Source of the DNA: Verrucomicrobiales bacterium
GTDB taxonomy: Bacteria; Verrucomicrobiota; Verrucomicrobiia; Verrucomicrobiales; DEV007
Length of the DNA: 35,742 nt
Direction of reading: 5' to 3'
NCBI GenBank assembly: GCA_029210205.1
Contig: JARGOD010000050.1
Location: forward strand, 1 to 35,742
Under the pieces are notes generated by a model. It saw only the letters and a program-made list of their open reading frames with translations. It searched no databases and was not told the origin of the DNA. Shown here one piece after another: positions 24,508-32,847 of the stretch. The translations under genes were made by a program, and so were the position numbers. The first letter of the stretch is position 1, and the number at the start of each line of letters is the position of its first letter.

Positions 24508-26475
24508 CTAATTCCCTCCGATGACCCGCTGGAACTCAGCATGCAGTTGGGCAACGACTTCGTGATCCTCAAGGGTTGTTGTATCACCTTTTACGTCCCC
24601 ACCACTGACGATTTCTTTGAGAAGTCGACGCATGATTTTTCCAGAACGAGTCTTGGGAAGACGATCCGCAAAGAGAACCGCGTCCGGCTTTGCGATGGCA
24701 CCAATTTCGATGCCGACATGGTTTCGAAGCTCTTTCATGAGTTCGTCGCCCGGTTCGATACCGCTCTTCAAAGTCACGAATGCTATCACGGCTTGACCTT
24801 TAATCTCGTGAGGGCGCCCGACAACGGCTGCTTCGGCGACCGAATCATGTGAAACGAGAGCGCTTTCGACTTCGGCAGTTCCGAGGCGGTGTCCGGAGAC
24901 ATTTAGAACATCGTCAAGTCGACCCACAATCCAGAAGTAGCCGTGTTCATCAGTTCTCGCGCCGTCTCCGGCGAGATAAATCCCTTCGTATTCGTTCCAG
25001 TAGGTTTCTTTGAAACGTTCGGGATCTTTGTAGATGGTTCGGAGCATGCTTGGCCACGGTTGGCGTATCACGAGTTTGCCACCTTCGTTCGGAGCGCACT
25101 CATTGCCTTCTTCATCGAGGATCGCGGCGTCGATACCGAAGAAAGGGCGAGTCGCCGTGCCGGGAGTAGTTGGAGTCGCCCCGGGGATCGGAGAAATCAT
25201 GATCGCCCCGGTTTCAGTCTGCCACCAGGTATCAACGATCGGGCAGCGGCCACCGCCAATTTTGTTGTGATACCACATCCACGCTTCAGGGTTGATCGGC
25301 TCGCCAACCGTTCCGAGGAGACGCAGTGAGCTGATGTCGTGCTTGTCGACATGCTCATCACCTGCCTTGATGAAGGCACGAATTGCCGTAGGGGCTGTGT
25401 AGAATATTGAGACCTTGTAGTCGTCGATAATTTTCCAGAACCGATCCCAGTCAGGGAAGTTGGGTGCCCCTTCATACATGACTTGAGTCGCCCCGTTTGC
25501 CATCGGACCGTAGACAATATAACTGTGCCCGGTGATCCAACCCACATCGGCAGTGCACCAGTAGACATCCTCCGGGCGGTGGTCGAAAATATATTTAAAC
25601 GTCGAAGCGGTCCCGGTGAGATAGCCCCCGGTTGTGTGAAGGATTCCCTTTGGCTTTCCAGTGGATCCGGAGGTGTAGAGAATGAAGAGAGGGTGTTCCG
25701 CATCAAAACCTTCCGCCGGACAGTCACCGGAAACGCCATCGGTTGCTTCGTGCCACCAGATGTCGCGTCCAGCAGTCATCGTGACTTCATTATCGCAACG
25801 CTTCAGGACAAAGACAGTTTCAACGCCGCCGTATGATTGGAGTGCCTCATCGACGTTCTCCTTGAGAGGCACGACCCCGCCCCGACGCCAGCCACCGTCT
25901 GCGGTGATGATTGCATTGGCCTCGGAATCTTCGAGGCGGTCCTTGATCGAAGTCGCAGAGAATCCACCAAAAACAACGGAGTGAACCGCTCCGATTCTCG
26001 CGCAGGCAAGCATCGCCACAGCAGCCTCGACAACCATCGGCATGTAGATGAGGACGCGATCACCAGGATTAATTCCCTGAGCTTTAAGAGCATTCGCGAA
26101 AACGCACGTTTCCTTGAGTAATTCGGAGAAGGTCACGTCACGTGTGTCGCCCGGCTCTCCTACAAAGTGGATCGCAACGTCATCGCCTTTGCCCTCGGCA
26201 ACGTGGCGGTCGAGGCAGTTTTCCGAGGCGTTGATCTTTCCGCCAACGAACCATTTCGCGAAGGGTGCTTCCGACCAGTCGAGGGTTTGCTCCCAGGGAT
26301 TCTGCCACGTGAGCGCGGCAGCCTGCTCGCTCCACCAGCTCTCGGGATCTTCGATCGAGCGCTGGTGCATCGCCTCGTATTCGTCCATTGATTTGACGTG
26401 AGCCTTGGCAGAGAAATCAGGAGACGGGGCAAAGATCCGGTTCTCCTTTTGCAGTGATTCGATATTGTTACTCAT
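24508..26475 (-). CDS. acs: Acetyl-CoA synthetase (AMP-forming)
   Basis: Acs activates acetate to acetyl-CoA through acetyl-AMP (EC 6.2.1.1). The 655-residue protein has the adenylation P-loop [11 protein letters not shown], the WWQTETG substrate motif, the hinge region [15 protein letters not shown], and [13 protein letters not shown], in which Lys613 is the residue usually controlled by acetylation. Length and motif order match AcsA. The promoter must lie in the 78 bases before the start or beyond it; a perfect 12-bp hairpin (26553-26587) is the main feature there. rpsU follows 114 bases later. Nothing in the protein is unusual. Confidence 0.97.
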   Translation of the reverse strand: MSNNIESLQKENRIFAPSPDFSAKAHVKSMDEYEAMHQRSIEDPESWWSEQAAALTWQNPWEQTLDWSEAPFAKWFVGGKINASENCLDRHVAEGKGDDVAIHFVGEPGDTRDVTFSELLKETCVFANALKAQGINPGDRVLIYMPMVVEAAVAMLACARIGAVHSVVFGGFSATSIKDRLEDSEANAIITADGGWRRGGVVPLKENVDEALQSYGGVETVFVLKRCDNEVTMTAGRDIWWHEATDGVSGDCPAEGFDAEHPLFILYTSGSTGKPKGILHTTGGYLTGTASTFKYIFDHRPEDVYWCTADVGWITGHSYIVYGPMANGATQVMYEGAPNFPDWDRFWKIIDDYKVSIFYTAPTAIRAFIKAGDEHVDKHDISSLRLLGTVGEPINPEAWMWYHNKIGGGRCPIVDTWWQTETGAIMISPIPGATPTTPGTATRPFFGIDAAILDEEGNECAPNEGGKLVIRQPWPSMLRTIYKDPERFKETYWNEYEGIYLAGDGARTDEHGYFWIVGRLDDVLNVSGHRLGTAEVESALVSHDSVAEAAVVGRPHEIKGQAVIAFVTLKSGIEPGDELMKELRNHVGIEIGAIAKPDAVLFADRLPKTRSGKIMRRLLKEIVSGGDVKGDTTTLEDHEVVAQLHAEFQRVIGGN

Positions 26476-26550
26476 AGGACGAAATTTTCAGAGTCGCGAC
26501 CCTAGCAAGCTGCCTGAAAAATGAAAATGTAAAAATTGGCGTGATTGCAA

Positions 26551-26587
26551 AGTCAACAGGGTTGATTCCCTCACCCAACCCTGTTGA
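26551..26587. repeat. Repeated hairpin element, copy 2
   Basis: TCAACAGGGTTG (26553-26564) pairs perfectly with CAACCCTGTTGA (26576-26587), a 12-bp stem with an 11-base loop. AGTCAACAGGGTTGA at 26551-26565 is identical to 8006-8020. It lies between the terminator at 26598-26631 and the acs start at 26475 on the minus strand, the same arrangement as copy 1. Confidence 0.75.
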
Positions 26588-26597
26588 GAGGGCGCAA

Positions 26598-26631
26598 AAA
26601 AAGCCGTCTCGCAGATGCGGGACGGCTTTTT
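26598..26631 (-). terminator. Rho-independent terminator of the sugar isomerase gene
   Basis: AAAAAGCCGTC (26598-26608) and GACGGCTTTTT (26621-26631) form a perfect 11-bp stem with a 12-base loop. Read on the minus strand it ends in a run of T's, 19 bases past the stop at 26651. Confidence 0.88.
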
Positions 26632-26650
26632 CGAAAGAATACTGAGTTGA

Positions 26651-27667
26651 TCAGACCGCGTCGCGGACGTCGATCATGGTCTTCAGAATCGTGTTCCAGG
26701 TTTCCGGCGTCTCAAGGACGGCGTTCGGGAACATACAACCGTCCCAGCAGATGTGTTCGATGCCGCGATCAGCATAATCCTTCAGCCAATACTGAGAGCA
26801 CTTCACGATGTCGAGTTTCCCGTTCGGATCATCAGCCTGGCAGTGCTTGCCAGTCTTGTCGTGACTGCCTGCGCCGTGAACGGTGCCGTCATTTTGCGCG
26901 ACATGAAAATCGATTGTCCAGGGACGCAGCTTATCGGTCATCTCTTCGTAAGCGGCGTAGAACTCGTCTTCGCCGTAGCCTTCCTTGAGGAGAGCATGCT
27001 CGGGCGCGTTGTAGCCGAGGAGGTAAAGGTAAGTGTGAGCGAGGTCTGCCTGAAAGCCGAGGGTCTCGGGCATCCCGACTTCTTCGAGGAGGTCGAGCAT
27101 GTCTTTCCAACTGTGCATTCCGGCCCAGCAGATTTCGCCTTCCGCAGCGAGGCGTTGTCCGCTATCTGCCGCAATCTTAGCAGCTTCACGGAACGTTGCT
27201 GCGATACGCTTGGTATTCGAGGTGGAGTCTTCGCGCCACTTATCGACACCGAACTCAGCTGAATCGATGCGGATGACACCGCTTTTGCGCACGCCGTGTT
27301 CGTCAAAGATGCCGGCAATGCGGCAACCTACTTTGATCGACTCTAAAAATTTCGACTGTGAGGCGTCGTCTCCCATCGCTGAGTCGCCGACGGTGCCAGG
27401 CCAGATGGGGGCAACGAGGGAACCGACATCAAAGCCGTGGCCGGCAATCTTGTCAGCAATGCTCTTGAGATCGTCGACTGAGGCGTAAGGATCTGTGTGA
27501 GGGAAAAAGAGGAAGTAATCGATGCCGTCATACTTCTGACCATCCACTTCAGCGGCCGCAGTGAGCTCGAGCATGCGGTCGAGAGAGATGGGTGGTTCCT
27601 GACCTTCGTCGTCGCCTTTTCCAACGAGACCGGGCCACATGGCGTTATGCAATTTCAGTGATGACAT
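26651..27667 (-). CDS. Sugar phosphate isomerase/epimerase, TIM-barrel family
   Basis: A 338-residue soluble protein of the xylose isomerase-like TIM-barrel family (AP endonuclease 2-type fold), which isomerises or epimerises sugars with a divalent metal. Likely metal ligands lie at strand ends: Glu in [12 protein letters not shown], Asp in [14 protein letters not shown], His in [12 protein letters not shown], and acidic residues in [11 protein letters not shown]. The frame is open to 27751, but the Met at 27667 is chosen because the barrel starts [16 protein letters not shown]; the extra residues look like read-through. It has its own terminator (26598-26631). The 217-base gap to the divergent cyclophilin gene at 27885 must hold both promoters. 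The substrate cannot be named. Confidence 0.85.
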   Translation of the reverse strand: MSSLKLHNAMWPGLVGKGDDEGQEPPISLDRMLELTAAAEVDGQKYDGIDYFLFFPHTDPYASVDDLKSIADKIAGHGFDVGSLVAPIWPGTVGDSAMGDDASQSKFLESIKVGCRIAGIFDEHGVRKSGVIRIDSAEFGVDKWREDSTSNTKRIAATFREAAKIAADSGQRLAAEGEICWAGMHSWKDMLDLLEEVGMPETLGFQADLAHTYLYLLGYNAPEHALLKEGYGEDEFYAAYEEMTDKLRPWTIDFHVAQNDGTVHGAGSHDKTGKHCQADDPNGKLDIVKCSQYWLKDYADRGIEHICWDGCMFPNAVLETPETWNTILKTMIDVRDAV

Positions 27668-27884
27668 GATAGGAAATTCGAGGGGTTCAATTCGAGTGCG
27701 GGGAATGATACATAATGGCAGAGACAGAGCAAGACCGAAGCGGGCACGCATGTATCTCCGTTCGCTAATTCCGTATGGCAGGGATCACTCGTTTTCATGC
27801 CAAGGGCGGGGGTTGACTTCATTTCGGCTCTCGTGGACCTTGCCGCCCCTGTATTCATAACCTCAAATAATCTCTTTCATTCAC

Positions 27885-28592
27885 ATGAAACGACTTCCGT
27901 TCCTTCTCATTGTCTCTCTCTTCGCTTTCTCCTCCTGTAGCGATACATCCGACGTTGCCGAGCCTGCTACAGAACCTGAAGTTGAGGTGCCAGCTCCCGG
28001 GGCTGTGCCTCCTGAGCCGGAAGAGCCCGAAGCGAAGGAATCAGAGGCTGCCGTCTCGATGACTCCGAAAGTCGTGATTGAGACCAGTGCCGGTAATATT
28101 ACGCTCCAACTCAATCGCGAGAAGGCGCCCGTCACGGTCGAGAACTTTCTCAGCTACACAAAAGAAGGCTTTTACGACAATACCGTCTTTCATCGCATCA
28201 TTGAGGGATTCATGGTCCAGGGCGGTGGGTTTGGTCTCATGGAGGGTGGTAAAATTCAGCAGAAGGAGACAAAGTCGCCGATTCAGAATGAGGCAAAAAA
28301 CGGCCTCAAGAATGGTCGGGGCACGATTGCAATGGCCCGGACAGGTGACCCCCATAGCGCGACGGCTCAGTTTTTCATCAATCACAATGACAACAGCAAC
28401 CTGGATTATCCCTCTTTCGATGGCTGGGGTTACACGGTCTTCGGAAAGGTGGTCGAAGGGCTTGAGGTAGTGGACCAGATCGCTTCGAGCGCAACTGCCA
28501 CAAAAGTGCTGACGACAAAAGGCGGCGACGCTCCGATGGACGATGTTCCTGTCGAGCCTATCGTGATCCAGAAGGTTTCTCTGGTTGAATAA
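27885..28592 (+). CDS. Cyclophilin-type peptidyl-prolyl isomerase, putative lipoprotein
   Basis: A 235-residue periplasmic PPIase that catalyses cis-trans isomerisation of Xaa-Pro bonds. The N-terminus [18 protein letters not shown] reads as a lipoprotein signal with Cys18, followed by a Pro/Glu-rich linker to about residue 60. The cyclophilin domain has [13 protein letters not shown] (Arg and Phe-Met-x-Gln of the active site), [24 protein letters not shown] and [12 protein letters not shown]. It closely resembles the C-terminal half of the next gene (REKAP, FHR, QGGG, DPHSA, PIQ-E-KNGL), which suggests duplication. The gap to that gene is 76 bases. No Shine-Dalgarno. Lipid anchoring is likely, not proven. 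Confidence 0.93.
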   Translation: MKRLPFLLIVSLFAFSSCSDTSDVAEPATEPEVEVPAPGAVPPEPEEPEAKESEAAVSMTPKVVIETSAGNITLQLNREKAPVTVENFLSYTKEGFYDNTVFHRIIEGFMVQGGGFGLMEGGKIQQKETKSPIQNEAKNGLKNGRGTIAMARTGDPHSATAQFFINHNDNSNLDYPSFDGWGYTVFGKVVEGLEVVDQIASSATATKVLTTKGGDAPMDDVPVEPIVIQKVSLVE

Positions 28593-28668
28593 GGTCCGCC
28601 GTCCCGGCGAAGGTATGATATGATGAAGGAACGCTGAAATTCTAATCGTTCTCACTCGTCATTCCTGC

Positions 28669-30090
28669 ATGAGATCCATTCTGACAATTCTGCTGGCTTG
28701 CGCGACGCTGAGCGTTTTTACCATTCCTGCGAAAGCCTCACGCATCGCAGCTTTCGTGGTCGGCGTTGATAAGTATCCGACCGCACCGCTAGATAACGCG
28801 GTCGACGATGCCAATGCGATTTACCGGCTTCTCACCGGTCCGCTTAAGGTTGAACCATCGCAGATTATCCTGAGCGAAAATCCAAATCGACTGCAATTTT
28901 TTGAAGCCTTTGAAAGGTTCAGATCGCTCGCTTCAAGGTCGGAAATTGTGATGATCTATTTCGCGGGTCACGGAATGGAGAGCCTCGACGGGACTGAGAA
29001 CTTTTTACTCCCAACGGATATCAATGTCGTCTCGGCCGTTGAATCTGAAGCCCACCTGCGAGCAGGAGGGATTAATCTTAAGCGACTCACGGCGGATCTT
29101 GCGAGGACATCGAGCGGAGCAAAGGTATTTATTCTCGACTGCTGCCGACATCGCCCCGCGTCCCGTGGAGTCATCAAGGCGGGCGGGGGAATGGCGACGA
29201 ACGACGACCAGATTCCCCCTGATACACTTATGCTTCTCGCTGCCGCTCCAAATCGTGCTGCCAGTGATGGTGATGACGGCGGTCCTTTCACCGAAGCGCT
29301 TGTCGAGATACTACCACGACCTGACCAAAGCCTACTCGACGCCTTTTTTGCAGTTAGTGACCAAGTGCAGGAAGTGACTGCGAAACGTCAAATTCCCTGG
29401 ATGCGTTTTGATGGTTCCGGGAGAATCTTTCGGGACAGCGTTCTTTTCCCCACCGATGGGGAAACACCTCCAACCGATATGAAATTGGTGCCTGACAAAC
29501 CCAAGCTAGTCATGCCGGCGCCAGAGGAGCCGGCCCGATATCGTTCCAGCGCCATGGCGCCTGTCGTGCAATTCGCTACGAACTATGGCGATATTTACCT
29601 TCGACTGGACCGCGAGAAAGCACCCCGCACCGTTCAGAACTTCATCGATTACGTGAACGACAGTTATTACGACCGGTCGATTTTTCATCGTTCAGTTCCC
29701 AATTTCATGATTCAAGGTGGTGGTTACAAGCTTGGCCCTCATGGGCAGATGCTGAGGAAAACGATCCCGCGTCCTCCGATCCAAAGCGAGGGCAAAAATG
29801 GACTGATGAATCGAAAAGGGACCATCGCGATGGGGCGTAGTCGCGACCCTCACAGCGCCGACTTGCAGTTCTTTTTCAACTTGAAGGACAATCCGATGCT
29901 GAATCCTTCGGGACAGGATCCCTGGGGGCAGACCGTGTTCGGAGAGATCATCGAGGGGATGGTTGTGGTCGAGCGGATGGCGCAAGTCCCAACCTCGACG
30001 AGGGAGGTGCCGTCGCTCGATGGACCGATTACTTTAGGCAGTCTACCGAACGATTGGATTTACATCGAATCTGCTCGCGTCCTTCCATGA
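28669..30090 (+). CDS. Secreted caspase-like (C14) / cyclophilin fusion protein
   Basis: The 473-residue protein has a signal peptide ([24 protein letters not shown]). Residues about 25-260 are a caspase/metacaspase p20-like domain: [27 protein letters not shown] opens it in two typical blocks, with catalytic His101 in YFAGHGM and catalytic Cys159 in ILDCCRHRP, matching the usual LDACRNNP. Residues about 299-465 are a cyclophilin PPIase: FHR (339-341), FMIQGGG (346-352), [31 protein letters not shown]. Its cyclophilin half is clearly related to the preceding gene. One polypeptide would combine proline isomerisation with a cysteine-peptidase-like domain in the periplasm. Whether it is proteolytic, and on what, is unknown. 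The genes at 30113, 30641 and 31404 follow tightly. Confidence 0.9.
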   Translation: MRSILTILLACATLSVFTIPAKASRIAAFVVGVDKYPTAPLDNAVDDANAIYRLLTGPLKVEPSQIILSENPNRLQFFEAFERFRSLASRSEIVMIYFAGHGMESLDGTENFLLPTDINVVSAVESEAHLRAGGINLKRLTADLARTSSGAKVFILDCCRHRPASRGVIKAGGGMATNDDQIPPDTLMLLAAAPNRAASDGDDGGPFTEALVEILPRPDQSLLDAFFAVSDQVQEVTAKRQIPWMRFDGSGRIFRDSVLFPTDGETPPTDMKLVPDKPKLVMPAPEEPARYRSSAMAPVVQFATNYGDIYLRLDREKAPRTVQNFIDYVNDSYYDRSIFHRSVPNFMIQGGGYKLGPHGQMLRKTIPRPPIQSEGKNGLMNRKGTIAMGRSRDPHSADLQFFFNLKDNPMLNPSGQDPWGQTVFGEIIEGMVVVERMAQVPTSTREVPSLDGPITLGSLPNDWIYIESARVLP

Positions 30091-30112
30091 TGCGGCGAAA
30101 CTACGACGATTT

Positions 30113-30622
30113 ATGAGCGAAAAAAACGAAGAACTACCACGAGTCTTTTTTGACATGGAAGCGAGCGGCGAAGAAGTCGGGCGCATCATCATGGAACTCC
30201 GTCCGGATGTGGTCCCTAAGACTGCGGAAAATTTCCGTGCCCTTTGCACCGGAGAAAAGGGCGTGAGCTACAAAGGAAGCCCCTTCCACCGCGTTATTCC
30301 TGAGTTTATGTGTCAGGGGGGCGACATCACTCGAGGTGACGGCACTGGCGGGCAGTCGATCTACGGAAAGAAGTTCGAAGATGAAAATTTTGAGCTGAAG
30401 CATACGGGAGCGGGGATTCTCAGCATGGCAAACGCCGGACCAAACACAAACGGTTCCCAGTTTTTCATCTGCACCGCTGAGACCGATTGGCTCGACGGAG
30501 CACACGTGGTCTTCGGCAAAGTTGTCGAGGGTATGGATATTGTCGAGAAGCTCGAGGCTCTGGGTAGTCGCAGCGGAAAGACGGCCAAGGAAATCAAAGT
30601 AGCTGACTGCGGACAGCTCTAA
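30113..30622 (+). CDS. Cyclophilin A-type peptidyl-prolyl isomerase
   Basis: A 169-residue cytoplasmic PPIase that reads like eukaryotic cyclophilin A rather than bacterial PpiA/Ppi[61 protein letters not shown] and the DCGQL end. All the human CypA active-site residues I checked are present with an offset of five: Arg60, Phe65, Met66, Gln68, Ala106, Phe118, Trp126, Leu127, His131. Trp126 is the residue tied to cyclosporin binding in eukaryotic forms. No signal peptide, unlike its two neighbours. It is 22 bases after the caspase fusion and 18 bases before the hydrolase, so probably in one operon. Confidence 0.96.
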   Translation: MSEKNEELPRVFFDMEASGEEVGRIIMELRPDVVPKTAENFRALCTGEKGVSYKGSPFHRVIPEFMCQGGDITRGDGTGGQSIYGKKFEDENFELKHTGAGILSMANAGPNTNGSQFFICTAETDWLDGAHVVFGKVVEGMDIVEKLEALGSRSGKTAKEIKVADCGQL

Positions 30623-30640
30623 GACATTTTACTGAATCTA

Positions 30641-31411
30641 ATGAGACGCCTCTCCTTCTTTTGCTACGGCATGGGAAGGGTGGGGCGTTTTTTGTGTTCG
30701 GTCCCGGTAATTTTGGTTGGATTGGCGGCGCTCCCGGCGAGTGCGGAGGATCGGCCCGCAAAGGTTACGGCTGCAGCTCAGGTTCTGGAGGGTGGCGAGA
30801 ATTGGCGTTACTTTCTCTTCCTTCCCGCTGACTATGAAAAAGACGATGAATCCGAGTGGCCGATGATTCTCTGGCTGCACGGGCGCAGTCTCCGCGGGAA
30901 CGATCTTGAGCAACTGCGGCGTTATGGACCACCTTCATTCCTTGCCAAGCAGCCTGACTTTCCTTTTGTGGTGGTTTGTCCACAGCTTCCGGATGGTTCC
31001 TGGCCCGCGAAGGGGTTGAACAACCTTCTTGAAGAATGTCTGAAAACCTATCGAGTCGATGAGAATCGCGTTGTCCTCACAGGAGACAGCCTCGGGGCCA
31101 TGGGAGCCTGGAATTTAGCCGGTAGTTTTCCCGGGCGTTTTGCCGGTCTATCTCCGATCACCGCACATGGACCCGGCTGGGTGGCAGAGAAGCTGATCAG
31201 GATGCCAATTAGAGCGTGGCACGGCGACTCTGATGAGGCAGTGCCGATCGTGGAACATGTTGCGCTAATTAAGGAAATTCAGAATCTTGGGGGTGATGCA
31301 GAGATCGAGATCGTTCCCGGAGGAACCCACGGTGATGTCATTGGGATGAACTGGCGGGATCCCGACTGGCTTGCGTGGATTGAAACACTGGATCGAAGTA
31401 AAAATGAGTAA
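30641..31411 (+). CDS. Secreted alpha/beta hydrolase (esterase-like)
   Basis: A 256-residue serine hydrolase with a signal peptide (VGRFLCSVPVILVGLAALPASA) preceded by a longer basic leader. The catalytic triad is visible: Ser150 in TGDSLGAMGAW, Asp198 in WHGDSDEAVP, His230 in GGTHGDV; LWLHGRSLRGN supplies the oxyanion region. The architecture resembles predicted phospholipase/carboxylesterase and PHB-depolymerase-like proteins, though the nucleophile motif GDSLG is unusual (GFSMG is more common). It is 18 bases after the cyclophilin A-type gene and overlaps the next gene by 8 bases. Substrate unknown. Confidence 0.9.
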   Translation: MRRLSFFCYGMGRVGRFLCSVPVILVGLAALPASAEDRPAKVTAAAQVLEGGENWRYFLFLPADYEKDDESEWPMILWLHGRSLRGNDLEQLRRYGPPSFLAKQPDFPFVVVCPQLPDGSWPAKGLNNLLEECLKTYRVDENRVVLTGDSLGAMGAWNLAGSFPGRFAGLSPITAHGPGWVAEKLIRMPIRAWHGDSDEAVPIVEHVALIKEIQNLGGDAEIEIVPGGTHGDVIGMNWRDPDWLAWIETLDRSKNE

Positions 31412-32834
31412 GTCGGTCGAATACGATTCCGTGGTCATTGGATCTGGACCTAACGGGTTGGCTGCTGGTATTCGCCTTGCTCAAGCAGGCCAGTCAGTCC
31501 TCATCGTTGAATCGCATCGCTTGCCGGGCGGGGGGGCACGAACCGCTGAACTGACGCTTCCCGGATTTCATCACGACGTTTGCTCGGCGATTCACCCAAT
31601 GGGGGTCGCGTCGCCTTATTTTCAATCCCTACCGCTCGCAGAATACGGACTTGAGTGGATTCATCCCGAAGTTCCGCTCGCTCATCCATTCGATGACGGG
31701 AGCGCTGCCGTTATGCATCGCTCGGTCGAGGAGACGGCCGCGCAATTTGACGAGGCAACAGCCGCTGCGTATCGACTTGCCTTTGGCTATCCGAGTCGCC
31801 ACTTCGATCAGCTCCTCGAGGATATTTTTGCGCCGCCCGGTATTCCGAAGCACCCCATCATTGGAGCGCAGTTTGGACTTCGTGCGCTCCCGGCAGCTCT
31901 CGATGCTGCACGTCTCTGGTTCTCCGATGAACGGGCGAGAGGGCTTCTCGCGGGAAATGCTGCTCACTCAGTTCTACCCCTCGATCGTATCCTCGCGACG
32001 AATGCGATCGGAGTGCTGCTTATGTTGGCCGGTCACGCTCATGGTTGGCCAGTCGCGAAAGGGGGCTCGGCGAACATTGTGAAAGCTCTCGTCGCTCACT
32101 TTGAGAGCCTTGGCGGAAAGTTGCAGACCGGGTGGAAAGTGGAATCGATCAATGAACTTCCGAAAGCAAATGCCTATCTTTTTGACACTCCGCCTTCAGC
32201 TCTGAGCAGGATCGCGGGGGAACGTCTTCCTTCACTATACCGGGCTAAACTCGAGAAGTTTCGGCATGGGCCTGGTATCTTTAAAATTGATTACGCTCTC
32301 GATGCTCCGGTTCCGTGGACGGCGGATGCCTGCCGAAAAGCGGGGACGGTTCATGTTGGGGGAACGATTGATGAGATCGTCGTCTCCGAGCGCGATGCCT
32401 GGGAAGGTATCCATACTGAGAAACCGTTTCTGCTCACGGCACAGCAGAGCCTTTGCGACCCGACAAGGGCTCCGGAGGGGAAACACACTTTCTGGGCCTA
32501 CTGTCATGTTCCCCCCGGCTCGACCATTGACATGACGGAGCGAATGGAGTCACAGATTGAGCGGTTTGCGCCCGGGTTTCGGGATGTCGTTCTTGATCGT
32601 CACACCATGAATTGTGCCGATTACGAGCGCTATAACCCGAATCTCATTGGCGGTGATATCGTCGGTGGCGTTGCGGATTGGCGACAACTGATCACGCGTC
32701 CAGTCGTGAGCCTGAAGCCGCACCTTACTCCGGCTGAGGATATCTTTCTTTGTTCTTCATCGACGCCTCCCGGCGGCGGGGTGCACGGAATGTGCGGGTT
32801 CCGGGCCGCTGAAGAAGCGCTGAAAAATATTTGA
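31404..32834 (+). CDS. FAD-dependent oxidoreductase (phytoene dehydrogenase-like)
   Basis: The 476-residue protein belongs to the phytoene desaturase/retinol saturase-like flavoproteins. The N-terminal dinucleotide fold reads YDSVVIGSGPNGLAAGIRLAQ with an acidic strand end VLIVES, then GGGARTAEL. The C-terminus SSTPPGGGVHGMCGFRAAEEAL matches the family FAD motif. Several retinoid/carotenoid-like or sterol-like oxidations are possible, and no other carotenoid gene is in the window. The frame is open to 31371, but the ATG at 31404 starts a normal Rossmann N-terminus; it overlaps the hydrolase stop by 8 bases, implying translational coupling. The stop is 13 bases from the convergent sulfatase. 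Confidence 0.9.
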   Translation: MSKSVEYDSVVIGSGPNGLAAGIRLAQAGQSVLIVESHRLPGGGARTAELTLPGFHHDVCSAIHPMGVASPYFQSLPLAEYGLEWIHPEVPLAHPFDDGSAAVMHRSVEETAAQFDEATAAAYRLAFGYPSRHFDQLLEDIFAPPGIPKHPIIGAQFGLRALPAALDAARLWFSDERARGLLAGNAAHSVLPLDRILATNAIGVLLMLAGHAHGWPVAKGGSANIVKALVAHFESLGGKLQTGWKVESINELPKANAYLFDTPPSALSRIAGERLPSLYRAKLEKFRHGPGIFKIDYALDAPVPWTADACRKAGTVHVGGTIDEIVVSERDAWEGIHTEKPFLLTAQQSLCDPTRAPEGKHTFWAYCHVPPGSTIDMTERMESQIERFAPGFRDVVLDRHTMNCADYERYNPNLIGGDIVGGVADWRQLITRPVVSLKPHLTPAEDIFLCSSSTPPGGGVHGMCGFRAAEEALKNI

Positions 32835-32847
32835 GGAGGGTAACTAC

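Noticed and set aside
27805-27850. TTGACT near 27811 as a -35 box for the cyclophilin gene
   Set aside because: No acceptable -10 element is found at a spacing of 16 to 18 bases.
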